Below are positions 35,803-44,916 of a stretch of 64,000 nucleotides of DNA, one piece after another. Source of the DNA: Azotobacter salinestris (GTDB lineage: Bacteria; Pseudomonadota; Gammaproteobacteria; Pseudomonadales; Pseudomonadaceae). The translations under genes and the position numbers were made by a program. Under the pieces are notes generated by a model. It was not told the origin of the DNA and made no database searches. It saw only the letters and a program-made list of their open reading frames with translations. The stretch lies in assembly GCF_009363155.1 (NCBI RefSeq), contig NZ_CP045302.1, positions 2,587,001 to 2,651,000 on the forward strand, written 5' to 3'. Positions within the stretch are counted from its first letter, which is position 1, and each line of letters begins with the position of its first letter.

Positions 35803-37602
35803 GAGGCTGTAGAAAAACCTGCTATCGGTCCGTGTCGGGCCTGATACCCTTCGACCCATCCATTCGCAGGAAGGCGCGAGGCGATGCCTCGGTTCAAGTG
35901 CGTTCACAAGGGGTTAAAGCTGCTCCCCGTGGATTTCGACAAGCAGTTGCTGCCCGGCAGCTTCGAGCATGCCCTGTGTTACCTGGTCGACCACGAACTG
36001 GATCTCTCCGGCTTCCACGCCCGCTACCGCAACGACGTCGAAGGCGCTCCGGCCTTCGATCCGGCCGTGCTGCTGAAGATCGTTCTGCTGGCCTACAGCC
36101 GCGGCATCGTCAGCAGCCGCAAGATGGAAGCCGCCTGCCGCGAGCATGTGCTGTTCATGGCCGTATCCGGCGACAGCCAGCCGCACTTCACCACCCTGGC
36201 CGCGTTCGTCTCCAACATGGGCGACCTGGCCGCCAAGCTGTTCGCCCAGGTGCTCGCCGTCTGTGACCGCCAGGGCCTGATTGGCCGCGAGATGTTCGCC
36301 ATCGATGGCGTGAAGCTGCCGAGCAACGCCAGCAAGGCCCGCAAGGCCCGCAGCGGCACCCGTGCCGACTTCCTGCGTCAAGCCGAGAAAATGGAAAAGG
36401 CCGCCCGGGCGATGATCGAGCGGCAGCGTCAGAGCGACCATAGTCCGGAGGGCGAGGATCAGCGTGCTGCACGCCAGCTCGAGCGCCTGCAAGCCAGTGC
36501 CCGGCAACTGCGTGCCTGGCTGAATGACAATCCGGAGGACCACAAGGGCGTGACCGGACGGGTCAACCTGTCCAATCGCACCGACAACGAGTCGGCCAAG
36601 ATGGCCACCGGCAAGGGCGTGATCCAGGGCTACACCGGGGTCGCGGCGGTGGACGAGAAGGCACAGATCATCGTCGAAGCCCAGGCCCATGGCACCGGCG
36701 CAGAGCAGGCGTTGCTCGGCCCGGCGGTCGAGGCTACGGCCCATGTCCGCTCCCCCGACACCTGCTACACCGCCGATGCCGGCTACCACAGCCGAGCCGG
36801 ACTCGAACAACTGAGCGCAGCCGGCATCCCGGCCTATATCCCCGACAACGGCTATCGTCAGCGCGACCCGCGCTATGCCGGGCAGGAGCTGCACCTGAGC
36901 AAGCCCGACCCGCTCTGGGACAAAAACCCCAAGCCACGTGCTTCCAAACTGTATACGCCCGCCGATTTCCGCTTCGATCCGGAGCAGAAAACTTGCGTGT
37001 GTCCGGCCGGTAAGTCGCTGTACGGCAACGGCAGCCACTGTTTGATCAAGGGCCTGCGGGCCATCAAGTTCCAGGGCGCCATGCGCGACTGCCTGGCCTG
37101 CCTGCAGCGCGCGAAATGCCTGCGTAACCCGGAGAAAACCGCGGCACGGCAGGTGGCGTTTTTCCTGCCCAGGGCTCAGCGGGAGGACGATGTGCTGGAG
37201 CAGATGCGTCAGCGCATCGACAGCCCGCAGGGGCGCGAGATGATCGGCCGGCGCTTCGCCACGGTGGAACCGGTGTTCGGCAACCTGCGCTACAACAAGC
37301 GCCTGGACCGCTTCACCCTGCGGGGCCGGGAGCGCGTGGACGGGCAGTGGAAGCTCTATTGCCTGATTCACAACATCGAGAAACTGGCGACCCACGGGGC
37401 CTGGCAATGAGTGCCGGCCCCTGCAGCCGCCCCAACCGGGCGCCTCGTCAGGGCTTGCCTGTCCGACATGGACGCCCACTGGGCGGGTATCCGCTCAAAA
37501 CATCCTCGAATGCCCTGCTGACCATGCAATCCGGCCGTGCGCAAAAAACGCGGCGCTGGGGCGTGCGTGGCGGCAGTGTTTTTGGGGTTTTTCTACAGCT
37601 TC
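35803..37602 (+). mobile_element. IS1182-family insertion sequence
   Basis: 1800-bp element with 17-bp terminal inverted repeats, GAGGCTGTAGAAAAACC at the left and GGTTTTTCTACAGCTTC at the right (16 of 17 matching). The flanks are GTT on both sides, compatible with a 3-bp duplication. One transposase gene fills it. It splits the core of attC3. Confidence 0.88.
35884..37410 (+). CDS. IS1182-family transposase
   Basis: A 508-residue transposase that appears full length. N-terminal FDKQLLPGSFEHALCYLVDH and FDPAVLLKIVLLAYSRGI are typical of the IS1182 group. The first catalytic Asp lies in EMFAIDGVKLPSNASKARK, a second in CYTADAGYHSR, and the Glu region near GRRFATVEPVFGNLRYNKR. A cysteine-rich insert (KTCVCPAGKSLYG; CLACLQRAKCLR), common in this group, lies before the Glu. 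The ATG is 81 bases from the left IS end. Confidence 0.93.
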   Translation: MPRFKCVHKGLKLLPVDFDKQLLPGSFEHALCYLVDHELDLSGFHARYRNDVEGAPAFDPAVLLKIVLLAYSRGIVSSRKMEAACREHVLFMAVSGDSQPHFTTLAAFVSNMGDLAAKLFAQVLAVCDRQGLIGREMFAIDGVKLPSNASKARKARSGTRADFLRQAEKMEKAARAMIERQRQSDHSPEGEDQRAARQLERLQASARQLRAWLNDNPEDHKGVTGRVNLSNRTDNESAKMATGKGVIQGYTGVAAVDEKAQIIVEAQAHGTGAEQALLGPAVEATAHVRSPDTCYTADAGYHSRAGLEQLSAAGIPAYIPDNGYRQRDPRYAGQELHLSKPDPLWDKNPKPRASKLYTPADFRFDPEQKTCVCPAGKSLYGNGSHCLIKGLRAIKFQGAMRDCLACLQRAKCLRNPEKTAARQVAFFLPRAQREDDVLEQMRQRIDSPQGREMIGRRFATVEPVFGNLRYNKRLDRFTLRGRERVDGQWKLYCLIHNIEKLATHGAWQ

Positions 37603-38114
37603 GTTAGGTCGCTCAAACATGACTCCTTGGGATCTCCACGAAACATACCGACTTGTGCAACGTGTGTTTGGCCGCGACCAAGAGAAACTCACCCGCGAGA
37701 GTGCGAGGTCGGTAACAGACCGGCAGGCTTTTTCTTCTTATCACTTTGCTGAAGCGATGCGTCTTTCGAAAGACTTTGAGAGAAAGCATCTCGGCGGCAA
37801 CACAAGAACTATCCTTGAAATTCACGTGCAGGGTGCAGAGAAGAAGGAGCGAGCGTTTCAGGTCTTTATGGTGCAAGCCGGGGCGCATTCGTTAGCGGCA
37901 GTGCAAAGCCTGCACGCCATTCCAGACATATTTGCGCATGCAATCTACTTTGCTGCAGGCCAGAACTTGCAGTCATACGCATTGGATGATTCGAAAGTTG
38001 CAGTTCAAAGTGTCGTTTCATGCCTCAAAAAAGATAGCCAGTTCGCACGTCTTTCCTCGGCACTGCACTCAATGCAATCAGGCCCCGGTTGGCAGCATTT
38101 GGCTGCCGTTTCTA

Positions 38115-39297
38115 GTGTGGTGAATCACAACTACTCAGGATAAGACTTGTCTACCGCGGAGCTGACAGAGTTTTTTCGGAGGGCATGCGATGAAAACAGG
38201 CCGCCCAGCCGTTCGGATCGAACTGACCGAACACGAGCATGCCGAACTCACCCGCCGCCGAGCCAGGCACAAGGGGCCTGCCGATATGCAGCTGCGCGCC
38301 GAGATCATTCTGTCCTGCGCTCGAGGCGAGTCCGGCTCTTCCATTGCTCGACGGCTCGGCATTACGGCGCAAACCGTTTCGAGGTGGCGCCTTCGCTTCG
38401 CCCGTTTGGGCCTGCAAGGCCTCAATGACGAGCCGCGCTCAGGCCGCCCACGCAGCATCAGCGATGAAAAGGTCCAGGAAGTGGTCGACCGGGTGCGGCA
38501 GACCCGGCCCGACGATGCCAGTCATTGGAGCTCGCGCCGGATGAGCAAGGCCACCCATATTTCACCGGCGAGCGTACAGCGTATCTGGCGAGCCTTCGGG
38601 CTCAAGCCTCACCTGGAGCACACCTTCAAGCTGTCCACCGATCCCGCCTTTGTCGACAAAGTGCAGGATATCGTAGGGCTCTACCTGAATCCGCCGGATA
38701 AAGCGCTGGTACTGTGCGTCGATGAGAAAAGCCAGATCCAGGCGCTCAATCGAACACAGCCGGGGCTGCCGCTGGAGCCTGGGTATCCGGCGACCCGTAC
38801 CCATGATTATCAGCGCCATGGCACGACGTCCTTGTTTGCCGCCCTGGATGTGGCCACCGGCGAGGTGATCGGACGTCTCAAGCGCCGTCACCGCAGCGCA
38901 GAATTCCTGGAGTTTCTCAGGGCCATCGAGGAAACGGTCGAGAGCGACAAGGCCATCCACCTGATCATGGATAACTATGCCGTGCACAAGACCGACAAGG
39001 TGCGTGCCTGGCTTGTCGCGCACCCGCGTTATCACGTGCATTTCACCCCGACGTCTGCGTCATGGCTGAATCTGGTGGAGCGCTTTTTCTCGATGCTCAC
39101 CCAGAAGTGGATAAAGCGCCAGGCCCATACCAGCGTGAAGGATCTCGAGCAGTCCATCGAGTATTACCTGGCGACCTACAACCAGAATCCAAGGCCTTTC
39201 CGCTGGAGTAAGGGAGCAGGTGAAATCCTGGCCTCTGTCGGCAGGGCTGCTCGAGCCTTGCAAAGAAATAATGAAGCGAACTTGTGATTCACCACAC
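38115..39297 (+). mobile_element. IS630-family insertion sequence (first copy)
   Basis: 1183-bp element between TA dinucleotides (38113-38114 and 39298-39299), the normal IS630 target duplication. Terminal inverted repeats GTGTGGTGAATCACAA / TTGTGATTCACCACAC are perfect over 16 bp. It interrupts the cassette 4 gene after codon 165, and its right TA was used by the next element. Confidence 0.92.
38190..39287 (+). CDS. IS630-family transposase (first copy)
   Basis: A 365-residue DDE transposase. The N-terminal helix-turn-helix (about 40-75: [20 protein letters not shown]) is followed by the catalytic Asp in [19 protein letters not shown], the second Asp in [19 protein letters not shown] and the Glu in [17 protein letters not shown]. 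It appears intact. It differs clearly from the second IS630 transposase in this window, though both belong to the same family. Confidence 0.95.
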   Translation: MKTGRPAVRIELTEHEHAELTRRRARHKGPADMQLRAEIILSCARGESGSSIARRLGITAQTVSRWRLRFARLGLQGLNDEPRSGRPRSISDEKVQEVVDRVRQTRPDDASHWSSRRMSKATHISPASVQRIWRAFGLKPHLEHTFKLSTDPAFVDKVQDIVGLYLNPPDKALVLCVDEKSQIQALNRTQPGLPLEPGYPATRTHDYQRHGTTSLFAALDVATGEVIGRLKRRHRSAEFLEFLRAIEETVESDKAIHLIMDNYAVHKTDKVRAWLVAHPRYHVHFTPTSASWLNLVERFFSMLTQKWIKRQAHTSVKDLEQSIEYYLATYNQNPRPFRWSKGAGEILASVGRAARALQRNNEANL

Positions 39298-40150
39298 TAG
39301 GGTTTGTCTGAAAAGTCGGCACGTAAGCATTTTTCGATGCAGGCCAGCGTGACCATGGCCTTGAAACTGCTGGCCAGCTTGTCATAACGGGTGCAAAGAC
39401 GGCGCTTTTCCTTGAGCCAACTGAACAGTCGTTCAATGGCGTTGCGCTTTTGGTACTGCGGTCTGTCAAATAGGCGAGGCAAGCCCGGTCGAGGCTTACG
39501 GTGCATCTTGCGTAAGGGAATGATGGGCTTCATGCCATACCGGTCGCAGTATTGGCGCAGGCTTTCGCTGTCGTAGCCTTTGTCAGCCAGTACATACCGG
39601 CAGCGCTTGCGCGGACGACCCTGGCTGCCAGGCAGGCTGATCTGCTCAAGCAAGGGCATGAAATAGCGCGAGTCGGCGTCCTGCCCGGGTGAAAGCATCA
39701 CTGCCAGCGGATACCCGTTGCTGTCACAGGCCAGATGAAGCTTGGTGGTCAGCCCACCACGGCTTCGGCCGAGACATTGGTGCTGCGGCTCTTGCAGGCC
39801 CCTTTTTTTCTCGCACCGCTGGCGGCTCTGGTGGCCCGAATCGACGTTGAGTCGACCATCCAGGTATCCAGGTCGATAAAGCCGTCCTCACGCAGACGCA
39901 GATGCAGATGCCGCAGCACCTGCTCGAAGGTGCCGTTGTCACGCCACAGCCTGAAGCGCTGATATACCGTCTTCCAGGGGCCATAACGCTCGGGAAGATC
40001 GCGCCACTTGGCCCCTGAGCACAGAATCCAGAAGATGCCGTTGAGCATCTGGCGGTCATCTCGCCGGGGGCGGCCCATGCGTTGAGGGGGAGAAACGATG
40101 GCTTCGATCATCGCCCAGCGCTGGGCAGAAATCTCGTAACGGCCTGACAT
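39297..40150 (-). CDS. IS427-group transposase, two frames joined by -1 frameshift
   Basis: The first frame (40150 down to 39749; MSGRYEISAQRWAMIEAI, GAKWRDLPERYGPWKTVYQR, VDSTSIRATRA with the first Asp) and the second (through 39297; GRSRGGLTTKLHLACDSNG, VLADKGYDSESLR with the second Asp, NAIERLFSWLKEKRRL with the Glu) overlap. A run of seven A on the coding strand (39803-39809) lies in the A-AAA-AAA register needed for -1 slippage, and the shift to the second frame is indeed -1. The stop TAG of the second frame is formed by the target-site TA just outside the IS end. Confidence 0.9.
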
Positions 40151-40209
40151 GGCTGCGCTCGGAACAACGGAGGCGGCATTTTAGCCAAATCGACTTTTCA
40201 GACAAACCC
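39300..40209 (-). mobile_element. IS5-family insertion sequence, IS427 group
   Basis: 910-bp element with perfect 19-bp terminal repeats GGGTTTGTCTGAAAAGTCG / CGACTTTTCAGACAAACCC. It abuts the IS630 element, sharing the TA at 39298-39299, and the other TA duplicate is 40210-40211. Two overlapping frames encode the transposase. Confidence 0.93.
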
Positions 40210-40343
40210 TAATATGAGCAAGCATCGAAGTGTGGTGTGCGCCGCGTATAACGAGGACTGGACAGGGGAACGACAGACTCTCCGAGAACTTCATGTATCC
40301 GCATTCGAGCGAAATGGAAAGAGCTATCCTGCTGTGTCGCTTA

Positions 40344-41537
40344 GGATGGTCTGAAGTAGTCATGTATTTCTGGCTGACTTCAGCCCCCCGCCGACTTTGA
40401 AAGCGGAGAATCGATCAAAAACGATCAGATCACCCGCTCGTTTCTGCGTTTTTTAGCTGCCGCGAGCACGTCGCAGCAACCGTTTCCCGCATTACAGGCG
40501 CACCTCTCCTGCATTCGCCAGTAAATATCGGCGCGCCATCCACAGATTCGACAAGGCGAACAGCGTCACCAACTGTGACGTGTTTTTGGCCAATCCCCGG
40601 AAGCGCACCTTGGTGTAGCCAAACTGGCGCTTGATCACGCGGAACGGATGTTCGACCTTGGCTCGTACCTGGGCCTTGGCCTTCTCGATCTTGTGGATCG
40701 CTTTGTATAAGGCGCTACGCTTGCCATGCTTCTTGTAGGTACTGCGCCGGGCCGCGACCTGCCAGATGACCTGCCGACCTTCATGCTCGGGGCGCTTCTC
40801 TACGCCGGTATAGCCCGCATCGGCACTCACTACGTTTTCCTCGCCATGCAGCAGTTGGTCGACTTGGGTGACATCTGCCACGTTGGCTGCCGTGACCACC
40901 ACGCTGTGCACCAGACCCGACTCAGCGTCGGCACCAATGTGAGCTTTTGCGCCGAAGTAGTACTGGTTGCCCTTCTTCGTCGAGTGCATTTCCGGGTCGC
41001 GCTTGCCGTCCTTGTTCTTCGTCGAGCTCGGCGCATGGATCAGGGTGGCGTCGACAATGGTGCCCTGGCGCAGCGACAGTCCGCGCTCGCCCAGATAGCC
41101 GTTGATCACCTCCAGTATTCCCCCGGCCAGTTCGTGCTTCTCCAGCAGGCGACGGAAGTTGAGGAGGGTCGTTTCGTCCGGGATGCGCTCCAGGCTCAGG
41201 CCGGCGAACTGGCGCAGGAGAGTGGTTTCGTACAGCGCTTCCTCCATCGCCGGATCGCTGTAGCCGAACCAGTTCTGCATCAGGTGCACGCGCAGCATGG
41301 CTGCCAGCGGGTAGGCGGGCCGACCGCCTTCGCCCTTGGGATAGTAGGGCTCGATCAGGGCGATCAGCCCCTGCCACGGCACCACCTGGTCCATCTCGAG
41401 CAGGAAGCGCTCGCGGCGGGTCTGCTTGCGCTTGCCGGCATACTCGGCATCGGCGAAGGACAGTTGCTTCATCGGGAAACTCGGACAAGGGAGCGGGTGT
41501 ATTTCACCAGAATCGGGAAGTCTTTTTCAGGATTTCC
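40344..41537 (-). mobile_element. IS5-family insertion sequence, IS5 group
   Basis: About 1194 bp, the usual IS5 size. CTTA(G) is duplicated at both ends (40340-40344 and 41538-41542). Terminal repeats are imperfect, GGATGGTCTGAAGTAGTC versus GGAAATCCTGAAAAAGAC (11 of 18). It splits the cassette 4 gene between codons for Leu and Arg. Confidence 0.82.
40492..41472 (-). CDS. IS5-group transposase
   Basis: A 326-residue transposase, apparently complete. It begins MKQLSFADAEYAGKRKQTRR, with GGRPAYPLAAMLRVHLMQNW typical of the N-terminal IS5 domain. Catalytic residues appear as Asp in GTIVDATLIHAPSSTKNK, Asp in VVSADAGYTGVEKRPEHEG and Glu in AKVEHPFRVIKRQFGYTKV. Transcribed on the minus strand, opposite to the cassette gene it interrupts. 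Confidence 0.95.
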   Translation of the reverse strand: MKQLSFADAEYAGKRKQTRRERFLLEMDQVVPWQGLIALIEPYYPKGEGGRPAYPLAAMLRVHLMQNWFGYSDPAMEEALYETTLLRQFAGLSLERIPDETTLLNFRRLLEKHELAGGILEVINGYLGERGLSLRQGTIVDATLIHAPSSTKNKDGKRDPEMHSTKKGNQYYFGAKAHIGADAESGLVHSVVVTAANVADVTQVDQLLHGEENVVSADAGYTGVEKRPEHEGRQVIWQVAARRSTYKKHGKRSALYKAIHKIEKAKAQVRAKVEHPFRVIKRQFGYTKVRFRGLAKNTSQLVTLFALSNLWMARRYLLANAGEVRL

Positions 41538-41635
41538 CTTAGAGAGCTTCTGGAGCCCGAATACGAGCGAATAATGAGCACTGTCATCACGGTCGGGAAC
41601 GAGCTCAATGCCTGTTTGCGCTCTGCAGCTGCCTA

Positions 41636-42819
41636 ATGGACTGTCTGGTTAATCCAATAACTCATTCCGAATAACTGCCAGCTTTGCTCGATGCACCGAG
41701 CCGATAATCGACTCAGCCGTTTTGTTCCAGCGGAACGGCTTGGCCGAATGTTCGTTATGAGCCTCGATGAACCGACGAATAGCCGCTCTCAGATCAGCCA
41801 CGCTGCTGAAGGTGTCACGATAAAGCGCCCGTCTTTCCAGCTGAGCGAACCAGCCCTCCACGGCGTTCAGCCATGAGGCGCTGGTCGGCGTGAAGTGCAG
41901 CTTGAAACGGGGATGCTTTCCCAGCCACTCCTTGACGGCCACCGTCTTGTGAGTCGAGCCATTGTCCAGAATCACATGCAGGTCCAGCTCGGACGGGGTG
42001 CTACGGTCGATCTGTCGCAGGAACTCGAGAAACTCCCTGGCCCTGTGTCGCTGAGTGATACGGCCCATGACCTTGCCCGTCAGGATGTCGAAGGCGACAT
42101 ACAAGCTGGCCGTCCCATGACGCTTGTAGTCATGCGTCCGCCGCTCAACCTGCCCGGATTTGAGCGGCAGCATGGACTGCGTGCGATCCAGCGCCTGGAT
42201 CTGCGTTTTTTCATCAACAGACAGCACAAGGGCGTTGTCGGGCGGATTCAAGTACAGCCCGACGACATCGACCACTTTGTCTGCAAAGTGCGGATCGTTA
42301 CTGATCTTGAAGGTTTTCAACCGGTGCGGTTTAAGATCGGCAGCCGCCCACACCTGTGCGACTTGCCAGAGGCTGACCCCAGCGTACCTGGCCATCAATC
42401 GCAGGCTCCAGTGGGTAGCCTCGTGCGGCACCCGCTGGGTCGTCAGCGTCAGGATTTCCTTGATCTTCGCCTCGTCGAGCTTGCGCGGTGCTCCACTGCG
42501 CCGCAGGTCGCTCAGTCCCTCAAGGCCAGCCTCCTGATAGCGCTTGCGCCATTTGAAGATCACTGGCGCGGAGACGTGCAGCTGCTCGCTGATCTCCCTG
42601 GGCGTGAGGCCATTGGCCAGCAGCAACAGGATTCTGGCTCGCTGGCCGATGCTCTGAGGCAGCGCCCCCATGCGCAGCCAGCCTTGCAGCTTATCGGCAT
42701 CACCGGGGTTCAAGAGAAAAGGAGCTGCTGGCCGGGCCATATGAATGCTCAATCCAGGGCGATAGAGCGCACAGTATACTGGCCTGGCATTGGATTAACG
42801 AACTTTACAGACAGTCCAC
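41636..42819 (-). mobile_element. IS630-family insertion sequence (second type)
   Basis: About 1184 bp between TA dinucleotides at 41634-41635 and 42820-42821. Terminal repeats TGGACTGTCTG / CAGACAGTCCA plus an inner GTTAATCCAAT / ATTGGATTAAC pair offset by a few bases. The left TA is part of the stop codon of the reconstructed cassette gene and probably of the attC inverse core (GCCTA...). Confidence 0.88.
41649..42752 (-). CDS. IS630-family transposase (second type)
   Basis: A 367-residue transposase, intact by length and motifs. The helix-turn-helix (about 45-80; LTPREISEQLHVSAPVIFKW) leads to catalytic Asp in ALVLSVDEKTQIQALDRTQ, Asp in LHVILDNGSTHKTVAVKEWL and Glu in SWLNAVEGWFAQLERRAL. 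Transcribed on the minus strand. Confidence 0.95.
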   Translation of the reverse strand: MSIHMARPAAPFLLNPGDADKLQGWLRMGALPQSIGQRARILLLLANGLTPREISEQLHVSAPVIFKWRKRYQEAGLEGLSDLRRSGAPRKLDEAKIKEILTLTTQRVPHEATHWSLRLMARYAGVSLWQVAQVWAAADLKPHRLKTFKISNDPHFADKVVDVVGLYLNPPDNALVLSVDEKTQIQALDRTQSMLPLKSGQVERRTHDYKRHGTASLYVAFDILTGKVMGRITQRHRAREFLEFLRQIDRSTPSELDLHVILDNGSTHKTVAVKEWLGKHPRFKLHFTPTSASWLNAVEGWFAQLERRALYRDTFSSVADLRAAIRRFIEAHNEHSAKPFRWNKTAESIIGSVHRAKLAVIRNELLD

Positions 42820-42822
42820 TAG

Positions 42823-43116
42823 TACACCGGCACCGTGACGCTGGAACTCGTTCGCGCGCAGAGCTTCGATCAGTACGGGGCCTACAACTTCAAGCTGGAA
42901 GTGCCGGGCTATGGCACATACCTCGGGCAGGCTGCCGCGCAGGGCACCCATATGGGGGTCTACTTCGCCCTTACCGATCAGAGCACCCGGGACAATGGCA
43001 CGGGGATCGCGTCACTCGTCCGGAACGAGGCCGGGAAATGGACCTTCGACAAGTATTACTACGAGCCCGAATTCAAGGGCGGCAACTTCGGGACCGAGAA
43101 ATGCGTGCAGCGCTGA
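42823..43116 (+). pseudogene. 3' fragment of an unrecognised gene, truncated at the IS630 boundary
   Basis: An open frame of 97 codons running directly out of the IS element to a stop at 43116, with no ribosome site before its first GTG (42835). The residues look like a real C terminus of a secreted or domain-type protein (YGTYLGQAAAQGTHMGVYFA; YYYEPEFKGGNFGTEKC). High GC and G/C-ending codons differ from the cassette genes to its left, so it is chromosomal. The 5' part has been lost, probably by an IS-associated deletion that also removed the end of the cassette array. Confidence 0.6.
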
Positions 43117-43187
43117 AGTAGTTTTTGAGACTTTATTGAGTCGCGCCTACGGGCCCGAAGAGCCGCAAGCCCGTGGCTATCAGGCCT

Positions 43188-44342
43188 TCACTGGCAAGGA
43201 AAGCGACGAAGGAAGGACTCGAACTGCGATTCCGATCCTTTTCCCGCACGAGGCAATTGGGCAGGCCAGCCACGACTCAAGTCATACCCCTGAGCCCTGA
43301 GCAGATCCCGCCGCGCCGAATCCCACCAGACATCGCGACATGCCTGCGCGTAGCCGCTTGAAGGCAGGAAGCTGCCATACATGAGCTTCTTGCCGATCTG
43401 GCGCAGTTCCGGATTCACGCCCTTGAGTCGCCATTTGATCTGCAGACGGCGCAGCACTGACGGACAGGGTCTTTGCCTCGGTACTTCCCGGCTCAGGGAA
43501 ACCAGCTTCCGGCTGAAGTCTTCACCGTACCGCGCAAAGAAGACTTCCTGCATGGCATGGAAGAAGGCCTTTTGCGCATAGTAGTGATGAATGATGCCGC
43601 GCCCTTCGCTGACCACCCTGTCCCGGAGGGCGAACGACAGTGCGATCTGCTCGACCGTATGCAGCCGGGAGGCATGCTCGCCCCATTGATCGATCCTTGC
43701 GATGACCTCTTCGATCAGAGGCGCATCCTGTCTCGAGATTCCGCACAGGCCGCTGTTGTAGAGCCTCAGCTCGTCGGGCGGGCGCTGGCCGCTGGCTTCC
43801 AGGGCTGTCGCCAGTTGCGAATAGGCGGGGCGAGTGACTGCTTCCTTCCAGTGCCACTCGAATTCGTCGACGAGATACCTTCCAGGCCCGACCTTGCCGA
43901 AGAGGCTGCCGGGCGCAGCCAGGAAAAGGGTGTCGCAATCGATGAATACGGTCTTCTCCGCCCAGCCTGCGGCCAGGGCAATCGCGCAGGCCTTGCGTCT
44001 ATGGACATAGCCGAAGTTTCCGGCCCATTTATCCAGGGTTATCGAGTCCAGCGGAATGATATCCACAGGCCAGCCTTCGAACGCCTGTGGATCATCGGTC
44101 ATCAGCCGGATAACGAAACCGTTCGGTTTGTCATGCCTGGCCAGGGCGGTGAGTATGCTGAACTTGGCTTCGTACCTGTAGGCCGGTTTCTTCCCGTAGA
44201 GCAGGTACAGCAATTGATTGGCTGGCTGCATCATGGCGGTGACGAAATCGGGGAGGCTGCCTTGGCACCTTGCCGAAAGGGCTTTTCGAGGGCCGATCCG
44301 GTTATGCCCGACCGGCGAAGTTTCGGAGACGAACATGCACAT
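43188..44342 (-). CDS. glycosyltransferase-like protein (DxD motif)
   Basis: A protein of about 384 residues with nucleotide-diphospho-sugar transferase features: QLLYLLYGKKPAYRYEAKFS, an acidic DxD-type motif in KTVFIDCDTLFLAAPGSLFG near residue 132, then LYNSGLCGISRQDAPLIEE and HTVEQIALSFALRDRV. No membrane segment is obvious, so it is probably cytosolic and modifies a surface glycan. I start at ATG 44342, 4 bases after GGGAGG; a start at the double Met 36 residues later (MMQPANQLL) would better match the fold. Acceptor and sugar unknown. Confidence 0.75.
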   Translation of the reverse strand: MCMFVSETSPVGHNRIGPRKALSARCQGSLPDFVTAMMQPANQLLYLLYGKKPAYRYEAKFSILTALARHDKPNGFVIRLMTDDPQAFEGWPVDIIPLDSITLDKWAGNFGYVHRRKACAIALAAGWAEKTVFIDCDTLFLAAPGSLFGKVGPGRYLVDEFEWHWKEAVTRPAYSQLATALEASGQRPPDELRLYNSGLCGISRQDAPLIEEVIARIDQWGEHASRLHTVEQIALSFALRDRVVSEGRGIIHHYYAQKAFFHAMQEVFFARYGEDFSRKLVSLSREVPRQRPCPSVLRRLQIKWRLKGVNPELRQIGKKLMYGSFLPSSGYAQACRDVWWDSARRDLLRAQGYDLSRGWPAQLPRAGKGSESQFESFLRRFPCQ

Positions 44343-44916
44343 ATCGCCTCCCAAACGGGATCAAGTCGAATGAGCAAGATGGGAAAGATACCCACAGACC
44401 GTGGACGGTTTGCATCCACAGTCGAAACATGCTGGGCATCTAAGACAGCAGTGTCAGACATGGCTTTCCCTGACCTCCCTCCTCGTCGGTGGATCCGGTC
44501 GGCGTGCAGAAAGCCCCCCGAATCCTGGCCACAAGAGTAGCCTTGCCCGAGCAGTCGGCCAGTCGGCGGCGCCGGGACACGCCGAGGGGCATCCCATGTG
44601 CTGCAGGAGTGCCTTTCCAGATTCACGAGTGCCCTTCGGTCACTTGGGGAAACGCTGTTTCAGACGATGCTCTGGTGGATCCGGCTTCCTCATCGGAACG
44701 CTTCAGGCAGCGCCTCGTTATATGAGCCGGCTTCAACCGGCATGCTCTTCTTTCCGGCCTCGTCATGGCACTCTCCTTGGATCGACCTCTGGCGCCGTTC
44801 TGGGGCTTCCGTTCGGCGCCATCCTGCTGGTGCCGGCCCTGTGTGTCGGACACACACACGGGATTCGCCAGATACGCAAAGCTCCTTTCATGGATCGCAA
44901 CCCTCGGAGATTTGTC
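44343..44916. other. intergenic stretch with no clear gene
   Basis: About 570 bases between divergent genes. The frame of the following LprI-like gene stays open far upstream (from 44401), but that part has no recognisable content or ribosome site. A short alternating ACAC tract lies near 44850-44858. I see no gene, repeat copy or terminator that I can support here. Confidence 0.5.

Larger units (their letters stand above)
37619..41636 (+). pseudogene. cassette 4 gene split into three pieces by three insertion sequences
   Basis: The fragments are 37619-38113, 40212-40343 and about 41541-41636. Removing the IS630 and IS427-group elements (with their TA duplications) and the IS5 element (with its CTTA duplication) rejoins one uninterrupted frame of 240 codons ending at the TA of a fourth element. 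Piece 1 starts MTPWDLHETYRLVQRVFG; piece 2 includes CAAYNEDWTGERQTLREL; piece 3 includes LLEPEYERIMSTVITVGN. The ATG lies 10 bases after core GTTAGGT (37603), so it is a cassette gene. As it stands the first piece would end with nine residues from the IS630 end. Family not recognised; likely non-functional now. Confidence 0.85.

Noticed and set aside
35800-35806. GTTGAGG read as an attC core
   Set aside because: GAGG is the beginning of the IS1182 terminal repeat; the genuine remainder of the core is GTTAGGT at 37603.
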